Below are positions 18,108 to 25,800 of a stretch of DNA of 64,000 nucleotides, one piece after another. The notes beneath the pieces are model-generated. The model did not search any database, was not told the DNA's origin, and worked only from the letters and a program-made list of their open reading frames with translations. How positions within the stretch are numbered: the first letter of the stretch is position 1; every line of letters starts with the position of its first letter. The position numbers and the translations under genes are program-made. Source of the stretch: Dyadobacter bucti (lineage in GTDB: Bacteria > Bacteroidota > Bacteroidia > Cytophagales > Spirosomataceae); contig NZ_SWFP01000008.1 in assembly GCF_005869225.1 (NCBI RefSeq), forward strand, positions 62,001-126,000, written 5' to 3'.

Positions 18108-19403
18108 TTAATAGTGACATTTAGAGCATTCCAAACCACCAATATCTGCTACTTTTAATGCCTCTTTACTTTCAGAAGCGTGCAATTGTACCAGCTTATC
18201 GTAATACTTGTTGTCTTTTGTATTAACCTCCGTTTTACGGTGACAATCAATACACCAGCCCATTGTCAACGATGAACGCTGTTGTATTACCTCCATTTTT
18301 TCAACCTCACCATGACAGTTCTGGCATTCCAAACCACCAACATTTACGTGCTGGGCATGATTGAAGTACGCAAGATCAGGCAGGTTGTGTACACGAACCC
18401 ATTCGATCGGTTGGTTATTCTCAATAGAGGTATAGATTTTCTGAATTTCAGGAGACTCTTTCTTAATAACCCCGTGACAATTCATACAGATATTTGCAGA
18501 AGGAATGTGGGCAGATTTACCCCGGTTTACACCTGTATGACAATAATTACAGTCAATCTTGTATTCCCCTGCATGTAGTTTGTGAGAGAAGGAAATCGGT
18601 TGTTTAGGAGCATAACCTTGCTGAACACCAACGCTATATGCGCCGTCCACGGTAGCCTTTAAAACAAGCAATACAAAAATCCATATTGTGGCAGAACGAA
18701 TTGCCGGATCGCCGGCTATTTTCTTCAATGAAGCACCCAGTCGGGTCATGAAGTCTCCTTTTTCCGCTTCCGCAGATTCACCACCGCCAACTGCCTTGGA
18801 AAGAAGCGATACAATAACAAGCAAGACGCCTAACACCAGCAACATCACAACCACCAGTGCAGCCAGCACAATTACGAATAAGTCGGACGGCGCACCTCCC
18901 CCATCAGTACCGGCTGAACTTGCTCCTGACGCGGCAGCCGGCGCCGCAGCTGCAGGAGCAGCGGTGGCAGCTTTATCAACATAAGCAAATATCCCCTTTA
19001 TATCGTCATCTGATAAATTAGGGAAACTTGTCATCTGAGCTTTTGAATACTCATTATAAATTTTTACTGCATAGGGATCTCCGGATGCAATAACTGCTTG
19101 CGAGTTACGTACCCACTTACTTAACCATGCAAAATCATGTCTTGAACTTACGCCTTTCAAGCCCGGACCTACAACTCTTTCTTCAGTTACAGCGTGACAT
19201 TGGGCGCAGTTATTTTTGAAAAGTGCTTCTCCCTTAGCAGCATCACCTCCTCCTGCGGGAGCAGCGCCAGCAGCAGCTGTACTGTCCTGAGCAAATACTA
19301 AGTTTGGAACACTTAATAATAAAGCTACAACAATAGCTATAAACGTTTTTGAGTAACTAAAGGAGGAACAAAACTTAGCGTCCTTTCGGAATGGTATATT
19401 CAT
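18108..19403 (-). CDS. actA: Alternative complex III subunit ActA, fused to an N-terminal monoheme cytochrome c
   Basis: ActA carries the pentaheme domain of ACIII: five CxxCH motifs in the C-terminal half (CNYCH, CMNCH, CQNCH, CIDCH, CSKCH). An extra class I cytochrome domain precedes it, after a signal peptide (cut near FAQ, residue 39), with CAQCH at 66-70 and a Met-containing loop AQMTSFPNLSDDD. Ala/Pro/Gly-rich linkers and a transmembrane helix (about 176-202) separate the two parts, followed by a second helix before the pentaheme domain. So the protein has six hemes c. The ATG at 19403 is used; the frame extends to TTG at 19409. It is the first gene of the operon. Confidence 0.94.
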   Translation of the reverse strand: MNIPFRKDAKFCSSFSYSKTFIAIVVALLLSVPNLVFAQDSTAAAGAAPAGGGDAAKGEALFKNNCAQCHAVTEERVVGPGLKGVSSRHDFAWLSKWVRNSQAVIASGDPYAVKIYNEYSKAQMTSFPNLSDDDIKGIFAYVDKAATAAPAAAAPAAASGASSAGTDGGGAPSDLFVIVLAALVVVMLLVLGVLLVIVSLLSKAVGGGESAEAEKGDFMTRLGASLKKIAGDPAIRSATIWIFVLLVLKATVDGAYSVGVQQGYAPKQPISFSHKLHAGEYKIDCNYCHTGVNRGKSAHIPSANICMNCHGVIKKESPEIQKIYTSIENNQPIEWVRVHNLPDLAYFNHAQHVNVGGLECQNCHGEVEKMEVIQQRSSLTMGWCIDCHRKTEVNTKDNKYYDKLVQLHASESKEALKVADIGGLECSKCHY

Positions 19404-19458
19404 AATCAACTATTCATTATTCTTCAACAGACAAAACTAGCTTACGATTTTTTATCCA

Positions 19459-19466
19459 CAAAAGTA
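19459..19466 (-). promoter_or_regulatory. Candidate -7 box of the act/cox operon
   Basis: On the minus strand this reads TACTTTTG, matching the Bacteroidota consensus TAnnTTTG, 55 bases upstream of the actA ATG. The -33 region about 20 bases further (near 19486) has only a partial TTG match, so the promoter may be weak or activator dependent. No other good box lies between actA and the terminator at 19574. Confidence 0.45.
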
Positions 19467-19573
19467 TTTCAGGGATATTTTGAACCACTGTGTTATTTAT
19501 AATTCGTCTAATTTATCATGATTTATCTATTTTGATATTAACTGTAATATGTATTGATTTTCAGATATTTATC

Positions 19574-19630
19574 AAAAAAAATACCATTTGCCGAGCCGCC
19601 TATTAGCCCTGATCAAATGGTATTTTTTTT
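19574..19630. terminator. Bidirectional terminator between tRNA-Cys and the act operon
   Basis: A perfect 17-bp inverted repeat (19574-19590 and 19614-19630) with eight A at the start and eight T at the end, loop 23 bases. It gives a T-run on both strands. Its natural use is to end the minus-strand tRNA-Cys or rpsA transcript before the act promoter. Confidence 0.8.
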
Positions 19631-19679
19631 AGTAAATTTATGATCGCCTAAAACTTAAAAAGCGAACTGCAAATTGGTG

Positions 19680-19750
19680 AGGTTCCGAGCGGATTCGAAC
19701 CGCTGTTCGAGGTTTTGCAGACCTCTGCCTAGCCACTCGGCCACGGAACC
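19680..19750 (-). tRNA. tRNA-Cys (anticodon GCA)
   Basis: Read on the minus strand, the sequence folds into a full cloverleaf of 71 bases: a perfect 7-bp acceptor stem (GGTTCCG with CGGAACC), anticodon stem GAGGT/ACCTC around the loop CTGCAAA, and T-arm AGCGG TTCGAAT CCGCT. Anticodon GCA decodes cysteine, and the discriminator base is U, as required by CysRS. CCA is not encoded. Confidence 0.96.
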
Positions 19751-19758
19751 AGATTAGA

Positions 19759-19804
19759 ATTAGCTGCTACCTGAATGGTGACAGCTAATCCGGGTGCAAA
19801 AGTA
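19759..19804 (-). promoter_or_regulatory. Candidate tRNA-Cys promoter and leader hairpin
   Basis: At 19797-19804 the minus strand reads TACTTTTG, a full match to the TAnnTTTG -7 box, 47 bases before the tRNA. Between them lies an 8-bp inverted repeat ATTAGCTG/CAGCTAAT (19759-19766 and 19782-19789). The hairpin could be a processing signal in the tRNA leader or a weak terminator of rpsA; it lacks a T-run. Confidence 0.4.
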
Positions 19805-19835
19805 TCAAAATTTTTCGCTACTTCTGCACACTACC

Positions 19836-21659
19836 TTATTTTTTTCCTTTCTTTTCACTCTCTTCCATCTGTTCTTTCAAAGCAGACAGTACGCTCAAGT
19901 CGCCAAAGGTAGATTTCTCTCCTTCTTTGCTCGTGCTTTCAGGAGTAGATGAACTCTTCGCAGGAGCTGAAGCCACCTTCGCAGGTTTATCCTCTTTCTT
20001 TTCTTCCGAAGCCGGAGCCGCTTTTACTTTAGAGTGAGTAAGAACGATTTTCTTTTCATCCTTAAGGAATTCCAGAACCGTGAAGTCCAGGCTTTCACCT
20101 ACCTCAGCCAGAGTACCGTCCTCTTTTGCAAGATTTTTGATAGCTGCAACACCCTCGATTCCGTAAGGAAGTTCAAGTGTAGCAAACTTGTCGCCTTTTG
20201 CAACGATCGTACATTTGTGAACTGAACCAACTGCAAATATGGTTTCAAACGTATCCCAAGGATTTTCTTCCAGTTGTTTGTGGCCAAGAGCAAGACGACG
20301 GTTATCCGCATCCAGTTCAAGAACAACAACTTCCAGTTCGTCATTTACTTTTACGAAATCTGATGGATGTTTGATTTTCTTGGTCCATGAAAGATCCGAA
20401 ACGTGAACAAGACCGTCTATACCTTCTTCAAGTTCGATGAACAGACCGAAGTTAGTAAGGTTGCGAACAACTCCTTTGTGACGGGTTCCGATTGCATATT
20501 TCTCCTTCAGTGAACCCTGTGTCCAAGGATCTTCGGTAAGCTGTTTGATACCAAGAGACATTTTGCGCTCCTGACGATCCAATGTCAACACAACTGCGCT
20601 GATCTCGTCATTGACGTTCATGAATTCCTGAGGATTGCGCAGGTGCTGCGACCATGACATTTCAGAAACGTGGATCAAACCTTCAACACCTGGTTTGATT
20701 TCAAGGAAAGCACCGTAGTCAGCAACGTTAACGATACGTCCTGTTACTTTTGAACCAACCTGGATTTCCTCTGCCAATGAATCCCATGGGTGAGACTGAA
20801 GTTGTTTCAGACCCAATGAAATACGTTTTTTCTCTTCATCGAAATCCAGAACAACCACGTTCAATTTCTGATCAAGCGCAAGCAGGTCAGATGGGTGGTT
20901 AATACGGCCCCATGAAATATCAGTAATGTGCAACAAACCATCGACGCCACCAAGGTCGATAAATACACCGAAGTTGGTCATGTTTTTGATCACACCTTCA
21001 AGTACCTGACCTTTTTCAAGGTTATTAAGTATTTGCTGGCGTTGTGCTTCAAGATCTTTTTCGATCAATATTTTGTGAGATACAACTACGTTATCGTTAG
21101 CGTAATTGATCTTAACAACTTTAACTTCCATACGCTTTCCGACAAAAATGTCGAAATCGCGAATAGGCTTCACATCGATTTGTGAACCCGGCAAAAATGC
21201 CTCGATACCAAATATGTCAACAATAAGACCACCTTTGGTTCTTCTCTTCACATTTGCATCGATCACAACATCCTCATCGAATGATTTCTGGATGTTATCC
21301 CATGCAGTAATCACTTTCGCTTTTTTACGTGAAAGAACAAGCTGACCTTGTGCGTCCTCCTGGTTTTCTACATAAACTTCCACTTCGTCGCCAATTTTCA
21401 TGCCTGGCAGGTCGCGGAATTCATTGGATGAAACAATACCATCAGATTTGAAACCGATGTTAAGGATCACCTCACGGTCTGTAATACCAACTACTATACC
21501 TTTTACTACTTCTTTTTCCTGCACAGGAGAAATGGTAGTTTCATACATTTGTTCCAGACGGTCACGGTCCGCAGATGAATAACCTGTACCGAAACCTTTG
21601 TCTGCTGCTTTATCCCAATCGAAATCAGGAAGTGGTTGACTTGTTTTTTCCTTAGACAT
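19836..21659 (-). CDS. rpsA: 30S ribosomal protein S1
   Basis: S1 binds mRNA on the small subunit and helps initiation, which matters in Bacteroidota where Shine-Dalgarno pairing is little used. 607 residues with six S1-type OB-fold repeats; the clear ones show the pattern VxNxTxFGxFIDLGxxxGLLHxSDISW. The N-terminus has a short acidic extension and the C-terminus, from about residue 540, is a low-complexity Lys/Glu/Ala/Ser tail. The gene is alone between tRNA-Cys and the HNH gene and has its own likely promoter. Confidence 0.95.
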   Translation of the reverse strand: MSKEKTSQPLPDFDWDKAADKGFGTGYSSADRDRLEQMYETTISPVQEKEVVKGIVVGITDREVILNIGFKSDGIVSSNEFRDLPGMKIGDEVEVYVENQEDAQGQLVLSRKKAKVITAWDNIQKSFDEDVVIDANVKRRTKGGLIVDIFGIEAFLPGSQIDVKPIRDFDIFVGKRMEVKVVKINYANDNVVVSHKILIEKDLEAQRQQILNNLEKGQVLEGVIKNMTNFGVFIDLGGVDGLLHITDISWGRINHPSDLLALDQKLNVVVLDFDEEKKRISLGLKQLQSHPWDSLAEEIQVGSKVTGRIVNVADYGAFLEIKPGVEGLIHVSEMSWSQHLRNPQEFMNVNDEISAVVLTLDRQERKMSLGIKQLTEDPWTQGSLKEKYAIGTRHKGVVRNLTNFGLFIELEEGIDGLVHVSDLSWTKKIKHPSDFVKVNDELEVVVLELDADNRRLALGHKQLEENPWDTFETIFAVGSVHKCTIVAKGDKFATLELPYGIEGVAAIKNLAKEDGTLAEVGESLDFTVLEFLKDEKKIVLTHSKVKAAPASEEKKEDKPAKVASAPAKSSSTPESTSKEGEKSTFGDLSVLSALKEQMEESEKKGKK

Positions 21660-21688
21660 AAATAGGAATTATCGCTCTTAAATACATC

Positions 21689-21759
21689 AGCTCGCGAGCT
21701 AAGTAGCTGAAAATTAGTGAAAAAAGTAAATTAGAATAAAAAATTAGAGCGCAAAGGTA
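21689..21759 (-). promoter_or_regulatory. Candidate rpsA promoter and leader with palindrome
   Basis: Minus-strand TACCTTTG at 21752-21759 is a perfect -7 box match, giving a leader of about 85 bases before the rpsA ATG. The leader contains a 12-base perfect palindrome AGCTCGCGAGCT (21689-21700), which could be an operator or part of an autoregulatory RNA structure. The -33 box is not obvious. Confidence 0.4.
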
Positions 21760-21857
21760 ACTCTTTCCTCTGAAAATTACTTAACAGAGCAAGATATTTT
21801 AACCGGAAATATGCTGAAGGTTAGCCTGATACGGCTTTTTCGGAGAGATAAGAGGTT

Positions 21858-22367
21858 TCAGTAACTTCTTTCCTTAGAGCCAAGATATGGCAACCACTCA
21901 TCATCAGCCAAACCAGAAAAATCTCTGATAAACATTAAAAATGAAGGTCGGAAAGGACGTTGACGCAATGGCATACCAACTTCTTCGGGTGTATGATCTC
22001 CTTTTCGGGAATTGCAGCGTTTGCAGGCAGTAGCGAGATTATCCCAGGTAGTTTTTCCGCCTTTTGATTTTGGGATTACGTGATCCAGTGTGAGATTGTC
22101 ATGTGTTCCGCAGTACTGGCAACGATTCCCGTCCCGCTTGAAGAGGTTCTGCCGAGTCATGACCACTCCTCTGTAAGGTATGTGAATGTACCGGTTCAGG
22201 CGGATCACAACAGGCATTGGATATTGATCACTGACAGTCCGAAGATAATGCCTTGGAGATTCGGCTAACATTTCAGCCTTATTCATGTAAACTAACAAAA
22301 ACGCTTTTGGAACCGTGCAGACACTTAATGCGCTATAATCTTGATTAAGAACAAGTACCTTACCCAT
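21858..22367 (-). CDS. HNH endonuclease family protein
   Basis: The protein has 169 residues. A C-terminal HNH domain shows the zinc cysteines CQYC and CKRC flanking the catalytic LDHVIPKSKGGKTTWDNL and ending NSRKGDHTP. The N-terminal half (KVLVLNQDYSALSV, then VIRLNRYIHIPYRGV) is the conserved lead-in of a widespread chromosomal HNH family, not of homing endonucleases. The cellular role is unknown. It lies alone upstream of rpsA with about 200 bases between them. Confidence 0.88.
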   Translation of the reverse strand: MGKVLVLNQDYSALSVCTVPKAFLLVYMNKAEMLAESPRHYLRTVSDQYPMPVVIRLNRYIHIPYRGVVMTRQNLFKRDGNRCQYCGTHDNLTLDHVIPKSKGGKTTWDNLATACKRCNSRKGDHTPEEVGMPLRQRPFRPSFLMFIRDFSGLADDEWLPYLGSKERSY

Positions 22368-22503
22368 GAGACCTTGAGGTATTTAGTTCTGACAATATAG
22401 GAATTTTACCTAAAAAACGCGCCTCATATTTCAATTATTATTGAAGTAGTTTGCCCAGTATCACAGTATTACGCACTCTGTTTTGTCAAATCAAGTTGTT
22501 GGT

Positions 22504-22962
22504 CTAAAAATTCATCCGATCTGTTTCCCGCTTTACATCGCGCTCTTTGATAGAATCCCTTTTATCGTAAAGTTTCTTACCTTTTGCCAGCGCAATATGC
22601 AGTTTTGCCAAACCCCGCTCACTTGTGAATAATCTGACCGGAATGATCGTCAGCCCCTGATCTTTGAGATTCTCGATTAACTTTCTTTTTTCCCGCTTCG
22701 TAATCAACAATTTACGATCACGCATAGGATCATGATTGTAATGTGTACCTTCCGTATAGGGAGAAATATGAAGACTTCTGATATAAAGCTCACCGTCCAT
22801 AAATAAACAATAAGCGTCCTGGAAATTTACTTTCCCCTGCCTGATCGATTTGATCTCCGTTCCCGTCAACGCCATCCCTGCCGTAATTTCTTCCAGAAAA
22901 AAGTACTCGAACGAAGCTTTCCTGTTACGTATATCTACTTTTTTAACTATTTTTTCGGACAT
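22504..22962 (-). CDS. smpB: SsrA-binding protein SmpB
   Basis: SmpB binds tmRNA and brings it to stalled ribosomes. 152 residues with the family core NRKASFEYFFLEEITAGMAL, TGTEIKSIRQGKVNFQDAY and the C-terminal KLHIALAKGKKLYDKRDSIKERD that folds into the ribosomal decoding channel. No ssrA gene is seen in this window. Confidence 0.95.
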   Translation of the reverse strand: MSEKIVKKVDIRNRKASFEYFFLEEITAGMALTGTEIKSIRQGKVNFQDAYCLFMDGELYIRSLHISPYTEGTHYNHDPMRDRKLLITKREKRKLIENLKDQGLTIIPVRLFTSERGLAKLHIALAKGKKLYDKRDSIKERDVKRETDRMNF

Positions 22963-23129
22963 ATATATTCTCTAATTAGCAAAGGGGATCAAAATTAAGT
23001 TTTTGTTAAAACTATACCAATTAATGGAGCGCACAGATTGTGTCCCAATGGCTGCGCTCGGATTCCCTTAAATGAATGGAAGATCAGTATCGTTACTGAT
23101 ATACAAGAAGAGGAGAAACCCTCCGTAAT

Positions 23130-24107
23130 TTAGAACCTGACCATTTGTTTCCAGGTCCCTTTGATGCGGTTGTATTTGAGCGTGCTAGGCAAGGCTCTCC
23201 ACCAGTAGCGGTTCATTTCCACGGCGAAGGAGGGCTGCATATAACAATTGATCGCACAGCCTTCACAAGCCGGCAATTTGCCTTCCAATGCGACAAGCTT
23301 TTGAACCTCATCGGAATGATACAGATTGAACAGATTTCCTTCGATCGGATAATCCTTCAGTCCCAGATGATAACATGGCAATACAAGCTTGTTTTCCGGC
23401 GAGATAACGATTGTCGTGCTTGCTGCCTTACAGACCGGATCTTCTACATGGTTTCCACCGTCCAGACGCAACTGGATAAAAGCATCGTTGAGATAAACAT
23501 TTTTCTGTTTTCCCCACCAAAGCAATTCCTTTAGAGCATCCTCGGAAAGATTGGAGCCAACGTTGTTATACTCAAAAACCGGATTTAATATCAATACCAG
23601 ATTATTGGGCAGACATATTTCCTCCCACATCTGTCTGATTTTATGAACATTGTCTTCAAAAACGGTAAATATGATGTCGGGTCGTTCACCAAAGGATTTG
23701 GCAATCTCAATGGATTCCATCACCTTATCAAAGCATTTTACGTTTCTTGACTTGTCATGTTCATCGCGGTCCGGAGAATCCAGGGAAAAATGCAGCATAT
23801 CGATCAGCCCGCGGAGCTTTTCGGCGTATTTGGGATACAGTAACCCGTTACTCGTCACTGTGGTAATCATCCCGTGATCTTTGGCTTCTTTTAAAAGAAC
23901 GTCCAGCTGCCTGTGCAATAACGGCTCGCCACCGGTGAAGTCAATCACCTTGACGCCCAGACGCTTTAAATCCCGTAAATTTTCACGCAGGTTCTCTACT
24001 GTAATGTGTGGCGATGGTTTTTCCCAAATGTCACAAAAACTGCACGATGCGTTACAACGGTAAGTCACATAGTAATTGCACAGTACTGGATGGGAAATCA
24101 ACCGCAT
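23130..24107 (-). CDS. Radical SAM protein with C-terminal cysteine-rich region
   Basis: The radical SAM motif CNASCSFC (CxxxCxxC) sits near the N-terminus after YYVTYR, and DFTGGEPLLH is the SAM-binding GGE motif; the remaining half barrel follows (TVTSNGLL, LHFSLDS). The C-terminal part has further cysteines (DPVCKA, LPCYHLG, CEGCAINCY) as in SPASM/twitch domains that bind extra FeS clusters, often for peptide or small-molecule modification. The substrate is unknown and no precursor peptide gene is seen beside it. It starts one base after the accD stop codon, so the two are co-transcribed. Confidence 0.85.
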   Translation of the reverse strand: MRLISHPVLCNYYVTYRCNASCSFCDIWEKPSPHITVENLRENLRDLKRLGVKVIDFTGGEPLLHRQLDVLLKEAKDHGMITTVTSNGLLYPKYAEKLRGLIDMLHFSLDSPDRDEHDKSRNVKCFDKVMESIEIAKSFGERPDIIFTVFEDNVHKIRQMWEEICLPNNLVLILNPVFEYNNVGSNLSEDALKELLWWGKQKNVYLNDAFIQLRLDGGNHVEDPVCKAASTTIVISPENKLVLPCYHLGLKDYPIEGNLFNLYHSDEVQKLVALEGKLPACEGCAINCYMQPSFAVEMNRYWWRALPSTLKYNRIKGTWKQMVRF

Positions 24108-24108
24108 A

Positions 24109-24951
24109 TCAACGTAGCATGGTGAGCAGACTGGTCAGTTTGTCTTTCAGGTCTTTTCTGTCAACTATAAAATCGAGGAAACCGTGTTCAAGCACGAACT
24201 CCGCACTTTGAAAGCCCTTTGGTAAATCTTTACCAATTGTTTCCCTGATTACCCTCGGGCCGGCGAATCCAATCAATGCTTCCGGTTCGGATATATTGAA
24301 ATCTCCAAGCATAGCGTAAGAAGCCGTTACACCACCTGTAGTAGGGTCTGTTAAAAGAGAAATGTACGGCACTTTTGCCTCAGAAAGCTGGGCCAACCGA
24401 GCGGAAGTCTTCGCCATCTGCATAAGGGAAAACCCTGCTTCCATCATCCTCGCACCACCCGATTTTGAGATCATCAAAAAGGGAATTTTCTTTTCGAGCG
24501 CATAAGAAATGGCACGTGCGATTTTCTCGCCTACCACAGAACCCATCGAGCCGCCAATAAAATTGAAATCCATACAGGCAATCACAATATCCAGTTCATT
24601 CATTTTTCCGTGCCCGGTGCGTACAGCATCTTTCAACCCAGTCTTCTTCATCGTCGACTTGATGCGGTCGGGGTAAGATTTGGTATCGACAAAATGTAGC
24701 GGGTCGCCGGATGTCAGATTAGCATCCAGTTCAATGAATTCGTTATCATCGAACAGCAGGTTAAAGTACACATCAGACCCTACCTTTTCATGATAGTTGC
24801 AATGAGGGCATGTGAAAGCATTTTGCTTATGTTCTCTGGTGGGTGTAATTTTTTTACAATTAGGGCACTGATACCACAATCCATCCGGCGCTTCGCGCTT
24901 CATTTCGGTGGGTGTATTAATACCTTTCTCTTTCCGAATAAACCAGGACAT
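24109..24951 (-). CDS. accD: Acetyl-CoA carboxylase carboxyltransferase subunit beta
   Basis: AccD forms the carboxyltransferase half of acetyl-CoA carboxylase with AccA, the first step of fatty acid synthesis. 280 residues: an N-terminal four-cysteine zinc ribbon (C29, C32, C48, C51) followed by the crotonase-fold domain with SKSGGARMMEAGFSLMQM, LTDPTTGGVTASYA and the oxyanion region IGFAGPRVIRETI. The gene leads a two-gene unit with the radical SAM gene. Confidence 0.95.
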   Translation of the reverse strand: MSWFIRKEKGINTPTEMKREAPDGLWYQCPNCKKITPTREHKQNAFTCPHCNYHEKVGSDVYFNLLFDDNEFIELDANLTSGDPLHFVDTKSYPDRIKSTMKKTGLKDAVRTGHGKMNELDIVIACMDFNFIGGSMGSVVGEKIARAISYALEKKIPFLMISKSGGARMMEAGFSLMQMAKTSARLAQLSEAKVPYISLLTDPTTGGVTASYAMLGDFNISEPEALIGFAGPRVIRETIGKDLPKGFQSAEFVLEHGFLDFIVDRKDLKDKLTSLLTMLR

Positions 24952-25028
24952 ATTATTTAGTGGATTAATATCTTAGTAAAAGCCTTAAAATCAACCAATT
25001 ACTATATTTTCATGATGAGTAACGGGGT

Positions 25029-25036
25029 CAAATATA
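25029..25036 (-). promoter_or_regulatory. Candidate -7 box of accD
   Basis: Minus-strand TATATTTG, a perfect TAnnTTTG match, 78 bases before the accD start. It lies in the 256-base divergent region between accD and the FMN reductase gene. No convincing -33 element is visible. Confidence 0.4.
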
Positions 25037-25207
25037 GCAATAAATGTTGTGTAACGCGCCAGGAAGCAATTGTGAGTGAATTATTACAGATTCATTTTTT
25101 GGGGTAACTAATGCAACCTGTTGAACAATTTTGACAGTAATTTGTTACTTTAACCAACGCTACTTCTATCCTGATTAATTCGAGCAGGGTATTCTAATCG
25201 CTTAAAA

Positions 25208-25750
25208 ATGACCAACGATACTTCCCCGATTGTGATTATAGTGGGTACAAACCGGCCCAATTCCATGTCACGGAAAATTGCTGAATATTACCAAAACATT
25301 CTAAATCAACTCAATACCCCCAGTATCATATTAGACCTCATAAATTTACCGCACGATTTCACCGTTTCTGCCCTATATGAAAATACCGGAAAAAATCCGG
25401 AATTCAATAGCTTGAAAGAATTGCTGGAACAAACTGATAAATTCGTTTTTATAGTTCCGGAATACAATGGGTCTTACCCCGGTGTACTCAAGGCCTTTAT
25501 AGATGGGTTACCTTATCCCAATAGTTTTGCTAATAAAAAAGCAGCTCTTGTAGGGCTGTCTTCGAATATGCAGGGGGCTGCGGTCGCCTTAAGCCATCTC
25601 AATGATGTATTCAGTTATCTTGGAATGAATACACTGGCGTTAAGGGTAAAACTCGCCCAGATCCGGTCTCATTACCATGATAAGATCATTTCAAATACCC
25701 TGTATAAGGAACTGCTGGAAATTCAGGCTGGGCAAATTATCCATTTTTGA
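25208..25750 (+). CDS. NAD(P)H-dependent FMN reductase family protein
   Basis: A flavodoxin-fold protein of 180 residues. The phosphate-binding loop is GTNRPNSMSRKIA and the second flavin loop is PEYNGSYPGVLKAFIDGLP, the family signature of NADPH-dependent FMN/quinone/azo reductases. It is probably a soluble FMN-containing reductase; the electron acceptor cannot be told. It is transcribed away from accD and converges with ftsZ through a shared hairpin. Confidence 0.88.
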   Translation: MTNDTSPIVIIVGTNRPNSMSRKIAEYYQNILNQLNTPSIILDLINLPHDFTVSALYENTGKNPEFNSLKELLEQTDKFVFIVPEYNGSYPGVLKAFIDGLPYPNSFANKKAALVGLSSNMQGAAVALSHLNDVFSYLGMNTLALRVKLAQIRSHYHDKIISNTLYKELLEIQAGQIIHF

Positions 25751-25755
25751 AACTG

Positions 25756-25800
25756 TTAAAATAGCGAAAGGGAGCATTTAGCTCCCTTTCGCTATTTTAA
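25756..25800. terminator. Bidirectional terminator shared with the end of ftsZ
   Basis: A perfect 20-bp inverted repeat (25756-25775 and 25781-25800) with a 5-base loop ATTTA. The stem foot is A/T-rich on both sides. On the plus strand it ends the FMN reductase mRNA; on the minus strand its first arm contains the ftsZ stop codon TAG (25792-25794) and the last two sense codons. Confidence 0.85.

Noticed and set aside
22963..23129. Spacer between smpB and the radical SAM gene as a possible ssrA or small RNA site
   Set aside because: 167 bases without a tRNA-like domain, tag-peptide frame or stable hairpin; too short for tmRNA.
25121..25153. Possible -33/-7 promoter for the FMN reductase (TTG then TACTTTAA)
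   Set aside because: The -7 box departs from TAnnTTTG at two positions and the spacing is loose; too weak to list as a feature.
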